Source: Ilex aquifolium
Lineage: Eukaryota; Streptophyta; Magnoliopsida; Aquifoliales; Aquifoliaceae
Assembly (NCBI GenBank): GCA_951799425.1
Contig: OX637402.1
Location: forward strand, 9,328,001-9,392,000
Direction: 5' to 3'
DNA: 64,000 bases
Under the pieces are notes generated by a model. That model was not told the origin of the DNA and did no database searches. It saw only the letters and a program-made list of their open reading frames with translations. The position numbers were made by a program, and so were the translations under genes. Shown here in pieces: positions 22,613 to 36,020 of the stretch; position 1 is the first letter of the stretch, and each line of letters opens with the position of its first letter.

Positions 22613-24181
22613 TCCCTCGAATATCATGCAAGAAATGGGAAAACGGGTGTGTGAATGAAATGTGTGTACAAAAGTGCTCCCCAAGCGTAGAGAGACTTTT
22701 GAGTGTTGTGTTTTACTTGGAATTGATATTCCAATGTAGTCTCCTCAGGGAAGGAAGGTGAATTATGTTGAAGTTGATTTTGGTGAAAATGGAAAAGTGT
22801 AAAATCTTTTGAGTTTGAGTTTTGATGAGTGAAGTTTGTGATAGAAAATGCAATGGAAACAAGTGTTGGCTAATCCAAAGAGGTCATTCCAATGGAAATG
22901 TCAAATCAACTCAAGACATTCTTCCAATGGTGCTTAGACGTTCGATTGATTCGTAGGAAGCGAGGAACTAAAACGGAGGTGAGGATTCAAGCATACCCCG
23001 TGACAAGTCTACGGTGTATCAAGAACTCACAACCACATCCACGCTAAACCTAGTTAAACCAAACCGTCTTACACTACGAGGAGGAATGAAAAAGAGTTAA
23101 TTTAGCATACCCAAGAGGAATTCTCCCTTAGATTAACCAACTTAAAGCTTAACTACTCATATTTAATGCAAAACCATACAAAGTGTAAAGAGACATGGTA
23201 TTGAAATGGAAGTTAAACTTGTATTAAAGTGAAGAGAAGTGAAACTACAAAAATAAGTGCATTTAGTACCCAACTAAAAAGCTTGAAATGTAAAACTTGA
23301 ATGTAACAATGGTAGATTGAAAGATACTTTACTAAACTTGCAATACACTTGAAATAAATGACATTCAATGCAATAAATGAAGCTTACAAGAGTCTTACAG
23401 AAGATTACAAGTGAAATAGGTAGAAGAAATGCAAAAACCTAACTTCTCTCTCTAAAACTATGTCTTCCTCCTTGAGCTTCTCTCTCTACAATGCTCAAAA
23501 TATGAAGTGCAGCTTGCATTTTCATCAATGGAGGCTCTCTAGCATGTGTGACAGGCTTCCCATCCATAGGAGGCTGAGTTGATGGCTTGGGCAGGCTAGG
23601 ACAAGCCTAGCCTGCAACTTCCCAGGCTCCCCCCTCCTTTCTCATCCTCATAAATGCAATGGCCACCAAATTCCAAGCTTAGGTGTGGGGAGGCATGTAT
23701 GTGTGTAAGGGATGTCAGGGGAAAAGTGGGAGAATCATAGGTGGGGCTCCCAAGTGATAGAACTTGAGTTGCAGGCTTCAAGCGTTTTTCAGCAAAACCT
23801 ACCGGTAGGTCGATGGCCAAACCTACTGGTAGGATTTACTCCAGTAGTCAAAACCTTCCGGAAGGTTTCTGGTAGAACCAACTCTAGTAGACAAAAGCTA
23901 TCGGTAGTTTTATGAACAAACCTACCGGTAGGTTTTTACTTGTTTTGCTCAAATCTTTGGTCTTTTCACCTTCCATGCCATCGTCAAGCCTCCCCTTCAT
24001 CTCCATTGACTTTAAGCACTACGACGGGGGCTTAACTCATGCCATTTGCAACTATTTGCCTACAAACATTCCGAAATCTCATTTATTGTAGAAATATTCC
24101 AATTCCTCCCATATTCACCGCAAAAACAAGTTTAAAAAGGTTGCAAATGTGGAAATGATGTGCAATATTTTGTGCTAATCA
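22613..24181 (-). repeat. 3' LTR of element C, main part right of the B insertion
   Basis: It continues from 7887 after removal of B and one TSD copy, giving an LTR of about 1.62 kb. It ends TGTGCTAATCA at 24181, next to the polypurine tract. It is homologous to LTRs A and A2. A TATA-like TGCATTTATGAGG (minus; 23645-23657) lies about 145 bp promoter-downstream of its palindrome array. Confidence 0.9.
23793..23935 (-). promoter_or_regulatory. CCTACCGGTAGG palindrome array in LTR C
   Basis: Centres are at 23802, 23826, 23858, 23901 and 23925, giving spacings 24, 32, 43 and 24. Four sites are CCTACCGGTAGG or decayed forms, and the third is CCTTCCGGAAGG. Exactly the same order and spacing recurs inside element C (28590-28730). 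Confidence 0.85.
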
Positions 24182-24195
24182 CACCCCCCAACTTG
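24182..24195 (-). other. 3' polypurine tract of element C
   Basis: On the minus strand CTCAAGTTGGGGGGTG lies immediately before the LTR start TGATTAGCAC, as in element B. The flanking CTAGGGACTAGCAAAA phrase is also shared. Confidence 0.85.
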
Positions 24196-24504
24196 AGTTT
24201 TGCTAGTCCCTAGCAAACTTTTATATTCAACCACAATGTATAAAACTACAACAATCCATTTAAACAAGTATATCACCAAACATTCCAAAATGCAAAAATC
24301 ACATGCAATTAAAGAAATGAACTTGGGCAAGTTAGAACAAACAACTATGGCATTTTTCATTAATCGCTTTCAAAAGTTCAGTACAAGAGGTTAGAGTTCA
24401 AAACAAAATGGCCCAAAATCCTAAAGACACTTCTACTAGGCCGACAAAACTAACCCTAACTGTGTACAATCTGAAATGAAAAGAAACAAAACAACCAACA
24501 TATC

Positions 24505-25839
24505 CTACTCATCACCCTCGTCTCCATCATCATCATCACCATCATCGTCATCTCCGGCATCATCATCTCCACCCTCGTCATCACTCTCATCATCCTCCTC
24601 GTCTTCATCTGAATCTCCCACCTCAACAACAGTGGAAGCTGAGGGGGCGGAGGTGGAAGGTACAGTAGTTGGAGGTGGAGGTCCACCGGGGATCGGCTCG
24701 CCCAGGAAGGTATGCTGGAAAAGCCTGGTCATCATCATCGATATCCCCTGCACTGTCTCCTCCAAAACGTCCAAGCGCTGAGACACTGTGCGCATAGGGG
24801 CGAAAGTAGATGGACCAGAAGCAGACAGCCCCGCATTAGATGGTCCTATAGTTGATGACTCTAGCCTCGGGGCTCTTGCTCTTTCACCCCTATTCATGGC
24901 CGTCCTCTTGCTACTGCTCGCCTTCCCAATGGCTTCGGTCTCCAGGGGAGTCATCACGTCAAAGATGTATCCCTTGACTTTGCAGTGGTTGCACATCTGG
25001 GTGACAAAGGTTGCCAAATGGGAGATTCGCCTTCGATTTTCTAGCCTGAGAGAATTCCTTCATAAACTCCCATATCAACAAGGCTACATCCATAGCCTTC
25101 CCAGTCATAACGGCATGCAGGAGGGTGAGCTTTTCCACATTCGGGCTCTTCTCAGCTCTCATGGGAAGCAAGTTATAATGCAACATTTTGTTCATTATCC
25201 CATAGGCGTGCTTAAGGCCCTTGACTTGGATCGTTATCCTAAGTTGGGTCAGGTTCTCATACATCAACCCTGCATACTTTGAGATGGTCTTTACCCCAGG
25301 GATATTGTGTGGGTACATTGGGACACTGGGGGGAGGCCTCTTATACTTCATCAGGGTAGCAATCAAGGCTGGGGTCACATCGAAGGTTTTCCCCCTCACA
25401 TTCATCCTCAAAATACACGCATCCTCGTCCACCACCTTTAATTATTGGTAAAAATATCTACACAAAGCCAAGTTGAACCCACTAACGGGCTCAAACCATA
25501 TCCCTATCCCATGGCCCTCAATGATCCTCACTACTTCATTGTTCGGGCCAAGGGAGATCCTATCCACATATCGCTCACAAGTCACATTCCTCTCCTCGAT
25601 GCTTTGGTAGCTAGCATCATTCCTAGCTTTCTTCCTTTGCTCCCTCCTATCACCACTCGACCCCTCACCACTCCTCTTGCAGGCACTAGCACCCGCGGGT
25701 TATGGGGAACCCGGCCTAGTGCGCTTGGTGCGGGCCATGAGAAGCAATAGTGCCCAAACACCAAGAATGACAAGAACACCATCAAAAACCCCTCAATAGG
25801 AACAACAATATCAAGAAAGATCTTCCCTGTGTGAGCCAT
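24505..25839 (-). pseudogene. Post-pol (env-position) ORF of element C, broken
   Basis: Reading from ATG 25839 the product starts with a hydrophobic segment (residues about 16-35), then loses frame. The conserved sequence continues in other frames with in-frame stops near 25700 and 25443 and another shift near 24990. The middle domain is clear (V-R-G-K, Y-P-H-N and the K-H-A-Y-G-I-M-N-K motif), as in B. The C-terminal part (25017-24505) has a linker, a predicted coiled coil around the R-L-D-V-L-E-E motif and a long Asp/Glu-rich tail. Homology to B covers nearly the whole protein. It is not functional. Confidence 0.85.
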
Positions 25840-25912
25840 TGCAAAGAATTTGAAACTTTTTGGAAGGATTTAAGGGGAAATATGATTTGGGGGAAAATCA
25901 GCAAACCTAGGG

Positions 25913-28368
25913 TGTAAAAACCCGAGTAAATTTGAACTTTTTGTGAATAAGGGCAAAATGGTCATTTGCCATCCTAATGCGTATTTGAGATACTCATGCT
26001 CTAGACCTCGGATGATGAAACGGATTTCACCATTGGATTCGTATCGCGAAATCGAGTCACCCTGTCAAATTTCGTCAAATTTTGAGATAGTCAGATTTTT
26101 ACACGTCGTTCGAGGCGACTGCGTGGCGAATGACATTTTAAAGGTCCCCATAAATATATTTTATATAATTTCCTTATAATTGGATTAAAGTTCAAATTAA
26201 ATTAATTTGAACTTAAACCGGGATGTAATGAATCGTTTCGGGGCGAAAAACGGACCCGAAAGTAGTAAACGAGCGGTGCGATGTGGACCGCACAATCTAA
26301 GGCTATAAATATCGACAAATATCTGATTTTTTCAGAGATTCTTCAGCTGAAACCAGTGGGTTTGTTGGCTGAAAAACGTGGGTAGGAGGAGAGGAAAAAA
26401 AGAGAGAAATCCAAACTTGTTTCTCAGATCTACGGAGTTCCGTCGGTCGGAATTCTTTGAACCAAGAATCAAAGTCAATCTCCTCGACGAGGGCTACATC
26501 TACGTACCAAGAATGAGGGATTTCACCGAAGATTCCAAGGGGAGATTTTGAAGAAATCAAGTTCTTGGGCTTTGGTTGGTAATTTTGGAAGTTCTATCAC
26601 TTCCTCCACGCTACAAGAGGTAGGGTTCTTCCTACTTTGGTTTATTCCTATCCTTTTGGGCTGTTTTAAGGGATGGTTATGTGCTTGCATGTGGGCTGTC
26701 CAAGGGTTGTCCAAATGGACTGAAAATGGACTGTTTTTAGTGGGTGAATGTGTCTTGTATGTGGGCTGTCCAATGGTTGTCCAAATGGACTGTAAATGGA
26801 CTGTTTTTGGTGCCCAAATGTGGACTGTTTTTGTGTCCAAATGTGGACTGTTTTTGTGCCCAAATGTGGACCCTAATGTGAACTATTTTTGTGCCGAAAT
26901 GTGGACTATTTTGTACACTAATAAGGGGCTGTTTTTGGACTGTTTTATGGCCTATATAGGGGTTGGTTTTATGGCCTATATAGGGGCTGTTTTGGTGGCT
27001 TATATAGGAGCTATTTTGTGGCTTATATAAGGGCCGTTGTGTAGGCTATTACATGGGTTGTTTTTGTGTTATATTGTGCCTTTGTGATTAAGTGTGTTAA
27101 TTGCATGTGGTTATACTATAACATGCTTGAATGATGTGGTTAAATGAAATCATATGCATATGATATAAATTGCCATGGTATACTTGGATATGTAGAAATT
27201 GTTCATTTGGCATGCATTGCAATATGGACATGGAATTGGCATCACATTCATGGGCATGAATCATGAGTGTGGGTGTGTGAATACATGGTTAATCAAACAC
27301 CATTCTTGGTGATTGATATGTGGAATCCGTAAAGTCGGATCGAAGATCCCATTGAGCCGTATGTTGCATGGAAAACTTGTGTCGGGTATAGCAAGAAGGG
27401 GTAGATCCCCCCCTCGGGTGCAAGACCCGACGACTTGGTTATACACTCCCCTGTGGTGAAATTCCGGAAAAGTGTAGTATGGTATACGGAACCGGCGGTA
27501 TAAAATCCAAAATCCGTTGCCCAACAAGACACAAGATTTTAATTTATAAAGTACTCATTCAATGAGTAACACCCATCAATGATTGGTTTTATAATGAAAC
27601 AACTTTTATTCCAAACGATCATCGGATGGATTTTTCGTCAAATGACGGTTCATTTCACAAGTGCATTGCATTGTGTTGTGGGAGTCGGTGAGGACTCGGG
27701 TTGAAGTTGCATGAGTGAGTCTCATCTCATTTCATGGCATGACATTATGATTTTTCAACATGGAATTGCACGTTCTTGTTGAAATGGATATAGAGTGTTA
27801 TCGTTTGCATTTAAACATTACATATGCACATAGGTGGGGAGTAGCCTCTGTAGGAAATACTCTACTGGGCGTGGCTCACCCTATACGGGAAAACATTTCA
27901 GGTGCGGGATTCACTCCGGTGGATGGCTCTTATATGGGGCCGCAAGAGTGAAGAAAGCCGATTTGTGGCTTTATAACCCCTTTTGTAAAACTTTTGGAGC
28001 AAACTATGTTTTTGGGCATGTATATGTAAAAGAATTGTAATCGAACTGTTATGAACTATTTTTGATACAACATTGCATGTTTTGATAATGGTATGGATAG
28101 TTGGACCCGGTGTGGCCAATGTTTACTTATAAATGGACCCAGTGCGGTCATTGTTTTATATTGGGCCTCGGATGGGTCATGTGAAGTTATATTGCACAAA
28201 TTGGGTTTTGGGTAGAGCTCCCTGTACAAAGGAGACTCTGCCCGAATTTCGTTAAGTTGTGGACCCCGGTAAATGGGGCTAACAGTGTGATATCGAGTTA
28301 CTCGGTATCTACAGGTATTCCGCGGGTTGATGGATAATCAACGAACCCCCGAATTTTGGGGCGTCACA
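25913..28368 (+). repeat. Solo LTR H (chromovirus/Tekay type, 2456 bp)
   Basis: It starts TGTAAAAACCCG, ends GGGGCGTCACA and is flanked by TAGGG (25908-25912 and 28369-28373). It aligns with LTR E throughout and with LTRs G and I. It lies in the leader between the array and post-pol ORF of element C. A TATA box (TATAAATGGAC, 28128-28138) is conserved with E, but no palindrome array precedes it. GGACTGTTTTTG-type repeats (26700-27010) form a loose internal tandem array. Confidence 0.92.
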
Positions 28369-28589
28369 TAGGGTTTTAGTGACAAAATCCACAAATCTTC
28401 GGCAAAAATCCACTCAATAATCGCCCCTAGCAATGAAATATAAGAGATTAAGGTGATGGGTGGGAGATTTTGAAGCTTAGAGATGTTTTGAGGGAGAGAG
28501 GAGTGTCTGGGAGTTCGAGTGTAATAGGAGAAATGAACAGTCCACCACGAAAAATGGACTTAAACCTTCAATTTTTAACCTTCTGGGCA

Positions 28590-28735
28590 AAACCTACCAG
28601 TAGGTCGATGCCCAAACTTACCGGTAGGTTTTACTCTAGTGAGCAAAACCTTCTGAAAGGTTTGTGGTAGGTTCAGATCCAGTGTTCAAAACTTACCAGT
28701 AGTTTTGTGAACAAACCTACCGGTAGGTTTTTTCA
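28590..28735 (-). promoter_or_regulatory. Internal CCTACCGGTAGG array of element C
   Basis: Centres are at 28597, 28621, 28653, 28696 and 28720, with spacings 24, 32, 43 and 24, identical to the LTR C array. The odd third site is of the CCTT..AAGG type in both places, and spacers such as TAGGTCGATG are shared. The array lies upstream of the post-pol ORF of C. The two arrays are copies of one cassette. Confidence 0.88.
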
Positions 28736-28739
28736 CTTA

Positions 28740-30136
28740 TTTGCAAAAAACATGTGCTCTCCAATTCACTTCCTCTCCACTTTACTTCAACTCCTACACA
28801 TTCTAACACCTTATTTATGACCTCTACTCAACCAAAAACATAAGTTACTCTTGTGAACCACAATTGAAGGATCATACCCCGAGTCATTTCCGAAATTGCA
28901 ATATGATTTAAATTTTTAATGCTTTCAAAACACAATACGAAAATGAATACCCGAAATGTAAAACACATATTCAAACGACAAGGGCATTCCTAATTCCTAC
29001 AAATATCAAAAGTTTGAGCAATATTACCCCATCCTCCAAGCATAGGGCTACAAAACACATCATTCAAATACCCGAACCAAGCACACATGAGCATCACTAT
29101 GGCTTTAAATGCTAGTCTAGAGTATGCACCTACACATTCATTTTCAAACTCGTGTGTGTGTGCAATGGACATGTAATTTAAGCATTTACACAACATAATT
29201 CACATTCACTTTGGCTATCCAAATTAAGCTTCAATGCAAGCTCACCAAGGGTGTCTCTCAACAATGAATCACGCTACAGTTATCCTGACATGCTCTTCAT
29301 GTGTATATGTGAGATAGAATCTTGTGCACAAAACGAAGTATGCTAACATATAATCCAAAATGAAGTACATGCATGAAAATGAAACAACCTTGGCATAATC
29401 TCATGAAAGGAATGCTAGGGCATTAGATAGCAAGATCAACTTCTCTTTTTCTTTAAAGGTATGCATCCCGCATGCTTCTCTAGATCATTTAGGACTTTCA
29501 AGGGTTATAATGGGGCCTTTGGGTGATATTGAGGTAAGCAAAACGAAGGATAGAAGATAACAAAAAGGATTGTTCCGAGTGAATGACTTTTATTTTAAAA
29601 GCATCTCCTTTTTCATGGTATTTTCAGTCTAACACCATTACCACACTCTTTGTTTCTTTTCTTTCTTTTCCTTAACATTTTCCTTTTCTTTTGTCATTCT
29701 TTTCTTCTTTTCACCCCCTTTTTCTCCTTTTCTTGGATTTTTCATTCTTTTCTGTTGAACTCTTTGAATTCAACTTAATTCATCCCTTTGGTTAAGTTTC
29801 CTCATCACAATTCCTTCTCTTTTATGATCACTCATATTCAGCTCTAGGAACAACCAATATGAGGTTGATTTTTATCATTTTGCACTAGCTTGGTCAAATG
29901 TGTGGCATGAAAACGAATTTATAATTAAGGCTCAATCACGGCACTAGGGATAAAATTTTCACCAGAAAAAGGCTAAGGCTCAAAGCAAATCAAGGATGGC
30001 CTAAGATCATTTCCAGATAGGCATGGGAGAACATATTGCATTTCTAGACAAAGTCAATCAACTACCCAAATGCATTTAACCAAAACAAGCATAATGAGAT
30101 TATTGAACAACTTTAAAATTTGAAAAATTGTTCCTT
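28740..30136 (-). other. Conserved non-coding block of element C
   Basis: On the minus strand this corresponds piecewise to 16620-18060 of element B, with the shared CCCTAGTGCC and GATTGAGCC blocks, a purine-rich tract and CCAAAGGCCCCATTA. There is no coding content. Homology to B ends at about 30136, marking the truncation of element C. Confidence 0.75.
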
Positions 30137-30233
30137 GAGTAAATGGGTTGATAAACTTTCGCCGGTTGAGTAACTTTTGCGGGTTGATGGATGATTAACG
30201 GGTTGAGAAAGGATTCCCGAATTTTCGAGCATC
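30137..30233 (+). repeat. Fragment of a chromovirus-type LTR 3' end
   Basis: GGGTTGATGGATGATTAACGG followed by CCCGAATTTTCGAGCATCAC resembles the last 60 bp of LTRs H, I and E. It begins abruptly at the break of element C and has no matching 5' part. It may mark a recombination junction. Confidence 0.55.
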
Positions 30234-30425
30234 ACTATCTATGATTGGGCCTTGCAAGTTTCCATGAAATTCCTACTATTCCTCGTTAAGTGACAAGGTT
30301 GGTAGATGATTTGGCTTTGTAGGGTTCCACATAATTCCTACCATTCCTTCATTAATGACATAGGTCAGTAGATGATTGGGACTTGTGATGTTCCATGGAA
30401 TTCCTACTAACCATGGGAGGAGGGT
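30234..30425. repeat. Short minisatellite, about 66-bp unit, three copies
   Basis: The pattern TGATTGGG-C-TTG...GTTCCATG-AATTCCTACTA...GGT-AGTAGA repeats three times with roughly 15-20 percent divergence. It is non-coding. Confidence 0.65.
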
Positions 30426-30459
30426 TGGTTAATGGTAATAATGTAATTGGTGGCCTTTG

Positions 30460-30960
30460 TGGCGCCCCAAAATTCCCAATACTAGTTCTCCCTAAATCCC
30501 TGAGGATCGTTACTTGATTGGTGTGGCATTCATGTGTATAGGATATTTAATGTTCTTTGCTTCTTGGTATGGAAATGTTCTTGTAGTATAATTTTGCAAA
30601 ATGGCATGTTTTATATTCTACCAGCATGCATGTTTTGAACTTTGTCTATGTTAGCTTCTTCGGAAACATCAAAAAAAAATTTATGCAAATACCTTGATTA
30701 GTTATGAAAAATCTCTATATTTCTATGAATTTTTTTGAATTTCTAGATTTAACACTTTGGCAGTTTTTGAGAAAGAATTGCCTACTGGGCTAGTTGTGCT
30801 CACCCCATACTTAACATTTTTCAAGTGTTGGTTTCACGGCCACGATAGGGTTACAAGAGATTATAAGGTTGATCCTCAAATGAACCAGAACATTGGTCAT
30901 GAGGCTAAGGATGGAGGATTAGATGTTTAGTTGTATCCAATTACTACCGATAACCCGTGA
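30460..30960 (+). repeat. Diverged LTR relic (chromovirus type, low confidence)
   Basis: Scattered similarity to LTRs I and H is visible, notably the CCTACTGGGCTAGTTGTGCTCACCCC phrase (about 30782) and the following TTTCAAGTGTTGG. A GGCGCCCCAAAATTCCC phrase near 30461 resembles the inverted LTR end of G. No ends or TSD could be set. Confidence 0.4.
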
Positions 30961-33900
30961 AATTAAAAAAAAAAATGAAAATTGATGTTAGACACAAAAA
31001 AATTACGCACTAAAACATAGACACTCATTAGGCTTGACCAAATCGTCTAATATCTAAACTGCATCCTTAATACACCCACATTTTACATACATGCTGAACA
31101 AAGCATTATCCATATCATTTTCTTTCTTTATTGATTCACCCCCACACACAAAATGAACCCAAGGTCATAATAAATCCGAACAACAAACTCAAGCATAAAC
31201 ATAAACCATGAATCACAGGAAAATTAACATTTAATAGCTAACTCATAGGTCCATTTTTGGTATATGGCTATCAATAAGTTAGTGGAAGTGAATAGCATTT
31301 AGTCGATTTAAGTGTAATGATGGACCCATGCCTAAAAGCATTGCCTAACAAAAAAAAAAATTCACCCATTAGAAAAAACACACTCAACACAATAAAAAAC
31401 TGAATCAATCACCATCTATCACGTTATACTTTTGGAAAATTAGAAACTCTAAACAAACACTTTCCAGAACAAAAATCTAATTTCCAAAAAATTCAACCCA
31501 AAACCATGTGAAACATTATATAATGCACTAAAATTTTGAAAATATTTTCATTTTCACCATATCTAGCAAAACAAAAATGAAATGAAAAAACCCAAACCAA
31601 GGGCTTCAACATTTGAACACTTTGAACATCAATTAATTCATTAGTTTTCTAAACTACAAACGACCCAAGAACAAAACAATACTAACAAATTATAAAACAC
31701 CATCCAATAGCATGGGCGCCAAAAATGGCTTCTACCACTTCACTGGTATCATGAAACCCAATGAGCAGTTGGCCTCCACCAAGAATTCCATCACTAGTTG
31801 AAAACACGGAAAGTCCTAAAATCCTACAAGATTGAAGGAAGATATTCTTTGAAATATGAAAGTAAAGGAAATCCAGTAGGATGACCTCGCCTCATTTTTG
31901 GCGAAAATACCTGGTACTATAATTCCTCAACTCCACCATAGATTCTGCCAAAAAAAACTGCTACCCATATCCCACCAGATCTCTAGTTAGTAGTTCTATT
32001 GTGAAACGAAATAGTAGTAAAAAAAAAATATATATATATATATGAAAGACAAACTAATGAATATAAGACGATCAAAATTCATTGTTTCTTAACATAGCAA
32101 CATTGTTTCAACCCATGAAGTATGAAACCCAATCAATATCTAAGACCCAAATGACAAAAATAATCAAAATTCAATCCCAAAGAGAAGGGAGAGCGGATTT
32201 TGCTAAAGACATAGTAGGCAAATATGGAACACCTAAAAATTTGTGGTTTGGGTGTGGCAGTGTTGATAGGGTAGGAAATGAGATTAAGTAGTTATCATTT
32301 TAGATATTCAAAAATGGCCGCTCATAGTAAATTTTTGCCGCCCACCAAGATTCAACCTTTTTTTATTCTCCAAGCTCCTTGATGCATCTTCGTTTTTTTG
32401 TCAAAAAAACAAAGTAATCATAAACACTTACCCCAAAAAATGTGATCTTAAACTAATAAAATCTAACTCACCAAAATTTTAAAATTTTCAAGAACCAAAA
32501 ATAGAGATGAAGATGAGATCTTCGTAATGAAAGTGAACCAAAGTTAGTACCTTCAACAATATTGTCACCAAAATGTCAACATAGGAAAGCCACCATGTAG
32601 ACAATAAATTGATCCAAAATATTCAAACAAAAAAAAATTAATTAGCAAATATGGTTGAAAATTTTGTAATGGAAGCATAGCTAGTAAACTCGTCACATGG
32701 AAAAAATGTCTCCTCCAATAACACAAAGAAAAACCCCGCACGACGGTAGAATAATATCCAAAATTGGTATTTGCCTTCCCAAGTTGAAATTGCTTAAAAA
32801 CTTAAACAACCAAAAGCTGAAAAAATAGAGATATTTGAAGATCTCCTTTTTCAATGTCCTCACCACAATCATCCAAGAGATTGTGGAAATGACTACAAAA
32901 ACTCTTCTAGTGTATTTTATCTGAACCCTCTTTCTTAGCACCATACTGCCATCAAAATATTTACCCTAAAATTCTCAAAATTTAGAACCCAACATTAATG
33001 AAATCAAACTCCAAACCAAGTAATTTAGTGGACTTACAAAATGGACCTATAATGCTCGTCCACAAATTGCATCAATTGTAACTGGTGCACACCACCCTGG
33101 CAACAACAAAGAAGGAAAAAATAAAATAGGAGCAAAGCAAAAAACAACACATGAACCAAAAAAAATTTAGAAAGCACATGTACTAAAAAATTAGAATTGG
33201 ATAAATTGAATTGATAAAAATTAGGATTTCTTTTTCGGAAAGCACTGTAATGAAGCAAAAGACAAATTGGATTCATAAAAATTAGAGATTCAAATATGAT
33301 CTATTGCATGTCCATTGCGTACTAAAAAACTTGATATGCAGAGTTGAAGTTAAAGCTCAAATGCTCAAACCAAGAATTAAATCCTCCATAAAACTCGTCT
33401 ATTTAGTACTTGGAAAAACCTAAAACTCGTCAAAAAGTAAGAGAGTCCACAAAATAAACCAACAATTAAATAATTGAACAATTAAAACTAATTTAAACTA
33501 ATAGACCCAAAACAACAAAACTCGATGAAAGCGAGCAAAGGTTCCAACCTTTCAAAGTATAATAAATAGCATTTGGTCAATTATTTAAAGCATTTGGTTA
33601 GGTTTCCATTATTTGAGAAAAGAATGGCGTTGGTTATCAGTGACGAACCCAAAATTGTTTTTTCCGTTGCATTTTTTTTTTCCCATCTATAGTTGAGTGT
33701 AATCTAAGAAAACCTCTGAATTTATACCTACTCTACAAAATCAAAAGCTGGATATCTAATTTTTCACAGAATACCATATACTAAATGAATTTATACCTAC
33801 TCTACAAAGTTCATATATTACATAACAAAAAATCAAAAAGAATTTAAGCATTTGTTTGATCTAGATCCACTAAAAAGTATAAGCCTAGGTCCAACAAAAG

Positions 33901-34552
33901 TTGTACTCTTCTCTGAACGACCGCAACCCTTTTTCTGCAATCCAAATCAAACATTAAGTTAAATAATCAACCTGCATTACTATGTGATCAAATTACAATA
34001 TTGTACAAAATCGAAAGCAATTCAAATTTAGACCAATATGAATTATCACACCAATTTCAAGTCAATTATGATCAAATAGCATCTAATCACAACAACAATT
34101 CAAACAATTGCAACATCATAAGAAAGAGAAAGCCAAAAGAAAGTTAATTAAAGCCAAATCATAGCTCTTTACAACACCCAAGCAAAAATCAAGATGAAAT
34201 ACATACAAAACAACATGAGATTAAAAAAAAAAAAAAACTGACGCAGATTAAGTAATCTAACAGTCAGAAGCTTGATCATGATCCTGATTTTGGAGGGTGA
34301 GAATGACAAAGCTAATTTCTCTTCATTTTTGTCTTAACCAGTTCTGCATCCAATTAAAAAATATGCAGACACATGATGTAATGCATTTTAGCAAACAACT
34401 TGCATGAGAAAAGTCAATGGAAATGCAAATCAATGAAATTTGCAATGGAGTGGCAAACTAAATGCGACACCAACTAAAAAATAATTAAAAAATTAATACA
34501 ATGTGGGTATGCAATAAAGTATTCCAAGCAAAGGTGAAAAATGGAGGATATG
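30961..34552. other. AT-rich region without a recognisable gene
   Basis: This stretch has many A-runs, no ORF with recognisable content and no LTR ends. One short stretch near 31690-31810 may be an exon relic (listed separately). It is probably old, decayed host or transposon DNA between the truncated element C and solo LTR G. Confidence 0.5.
31690..31812 (-). pseudogene. Possible exon relic resembling a PPC (AT-hook nuclear-localised, AHL) domain
   Basis: One minus-strand frame reads about 38 codons with G-L-S-V, then S-D-G-I-L-G-G-G-Q-L-L and V-V-E-A-I-F-G-A. This spacing recalls the G-x-x-G-G-G turn of plant PPC/DUF296 domains in AHL proteins. No flanking exons or AT-hook were found, and the stretch is short enough to be chance. 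Confidence 0.25.
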
Positions 34553-36020
34553 GGTGACGCCCCAAAATTTAGGTGTCCGTAATTACCCCGCTGATCAACC
34601 ATTTACCCGCGAAATATCCATGGATATCGTGTAACTCGATACCACGCCGTTATGCCCCATTTATCGGGATCCATAACTTAACAAAATTCGGGCAGAGTCT
34701 CCATTGTACGGGGAGCTCTACCCAAAACATAACAAGCGCAATCATACAACATTGACCACACCGGGTCCATTTATCCATATTAATAAACAACAATTACATG
34801 TCCAAAACTGAATTACATAATAGTTTTACAAAACATAGTTTAAAGCCACATCTCGGATTTTCTTTATCAATGAGGGCCCAAGTGAGAGTCGTCCACCGGC
34901 GCATGTCCCGCAACCGAAATGTTGTCCCATAAAGGGTGAGTCACGCTCAATAAGGTATCTCTTAAAGAGGCTACTCCCCAACCTAGATGCATATGAAATG
35001 TTCACATGCAAATCTCAAGCAACAATTACTCCATTCAAGAATATGCAAATCAACAATGGAATCCTCTGTACCATGCCATGATATGAGATGAGGCTCACAC
35101 ATGCAACTCAACCCGAGCCTTTACCTGTTCCCTCAACACATACAATGTCATCCATATAAATCTGGGCATTCCAAGCCCCACCATTGATGTTACACATCCA
35201 ATGACCTTTTTTTTTTTTTAATCTCGTGTCTTTCTTGGGGTGGGTATTTATGGATTTACACCAATTGGCACCCAACTGACACGGAATTAATGGATTTCCA
35301 CCAACGGCTCAGCTTACGCCGACACACTTTATGGACTCAATACCAATGGAGTGCGTATCCGAATCAACGGGTCTTGCACTCGAGAGAGAATCTAGCCCTT
35401 CTTGCTAACCCTGACCCTATTTTCATTGCAAACCGTGCGACTCAATTGAACATCAGTCCAACTATCCTGAACCCACGTATCATTCACCAAGAATGGTGTT
35501 TGATCAAACTATGCACACACACCCACACTCATGTCAAGCACCCACGAATGTGATGTTACTCGTGCATATGCAATATAAATGTACAATTGCATTTCATGTC
35601 ATTATGCAATTAGGATCTCAATTGCAATTACAACACCATGTTCAATATGTCATTAACACATTATGAACAATTCAATATCTAACAACCCTTTTTTCATGGT
35701 GAATTACATCATAAGCATATAACCAACATAAACGACCTCAATGTCAATATATCATATACATATATCAACATTTCCCAACATCAAATTCCAAGCATGTTAT
35801 AACATAATCAATGAAAATAACACACTTAATCCACATAGGCATTTAATCAAACACCTTCAAGGCACCAAATCTTTGTAATTATATAATATGCCCAATTTCA
35901 TCACATATCTCAAGAAATCACAACAAGTAATTTCTGCATACCCAATTCATGTTAGAATTGATTTTAACTAGTCTTCATACTCATTTCCCACATTTCAAGT
36001 ACCATAGGTAAGTGCTAAAC

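Larger units (their letters stand above)
7839..30136 (-). mobile_element. Element C: old Athila-like retrotransposon, 3' half only, carrying two later insertions
   Basis: On the minus strand it keeps a conserved non-coding block (30136-28740), a palindrome array (28730-28590), a broken post-pol ORF (25839-24505), a polypurine tract and the 3' LTR (24181-22613 plus 7887-7839). Element B sits in its LTR and solo LTR H in its interior. gag-pol and the 5' LTR are absent; homology to element B stops at about 30136, where an unrelated LTR scrap begins. It is the oldest of the Athila copies with a visible interior. Confidence 0.88.

Noticed and set aside
26700..27010. Coding repeat in solo LTR H (W-T-V-F-type repeats)
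   Set aside because: It is a loose GGACTGTTTTTG tandem in non-coding LTR DNA. The frame is open on both strands because of the repeat and lacks any family match.
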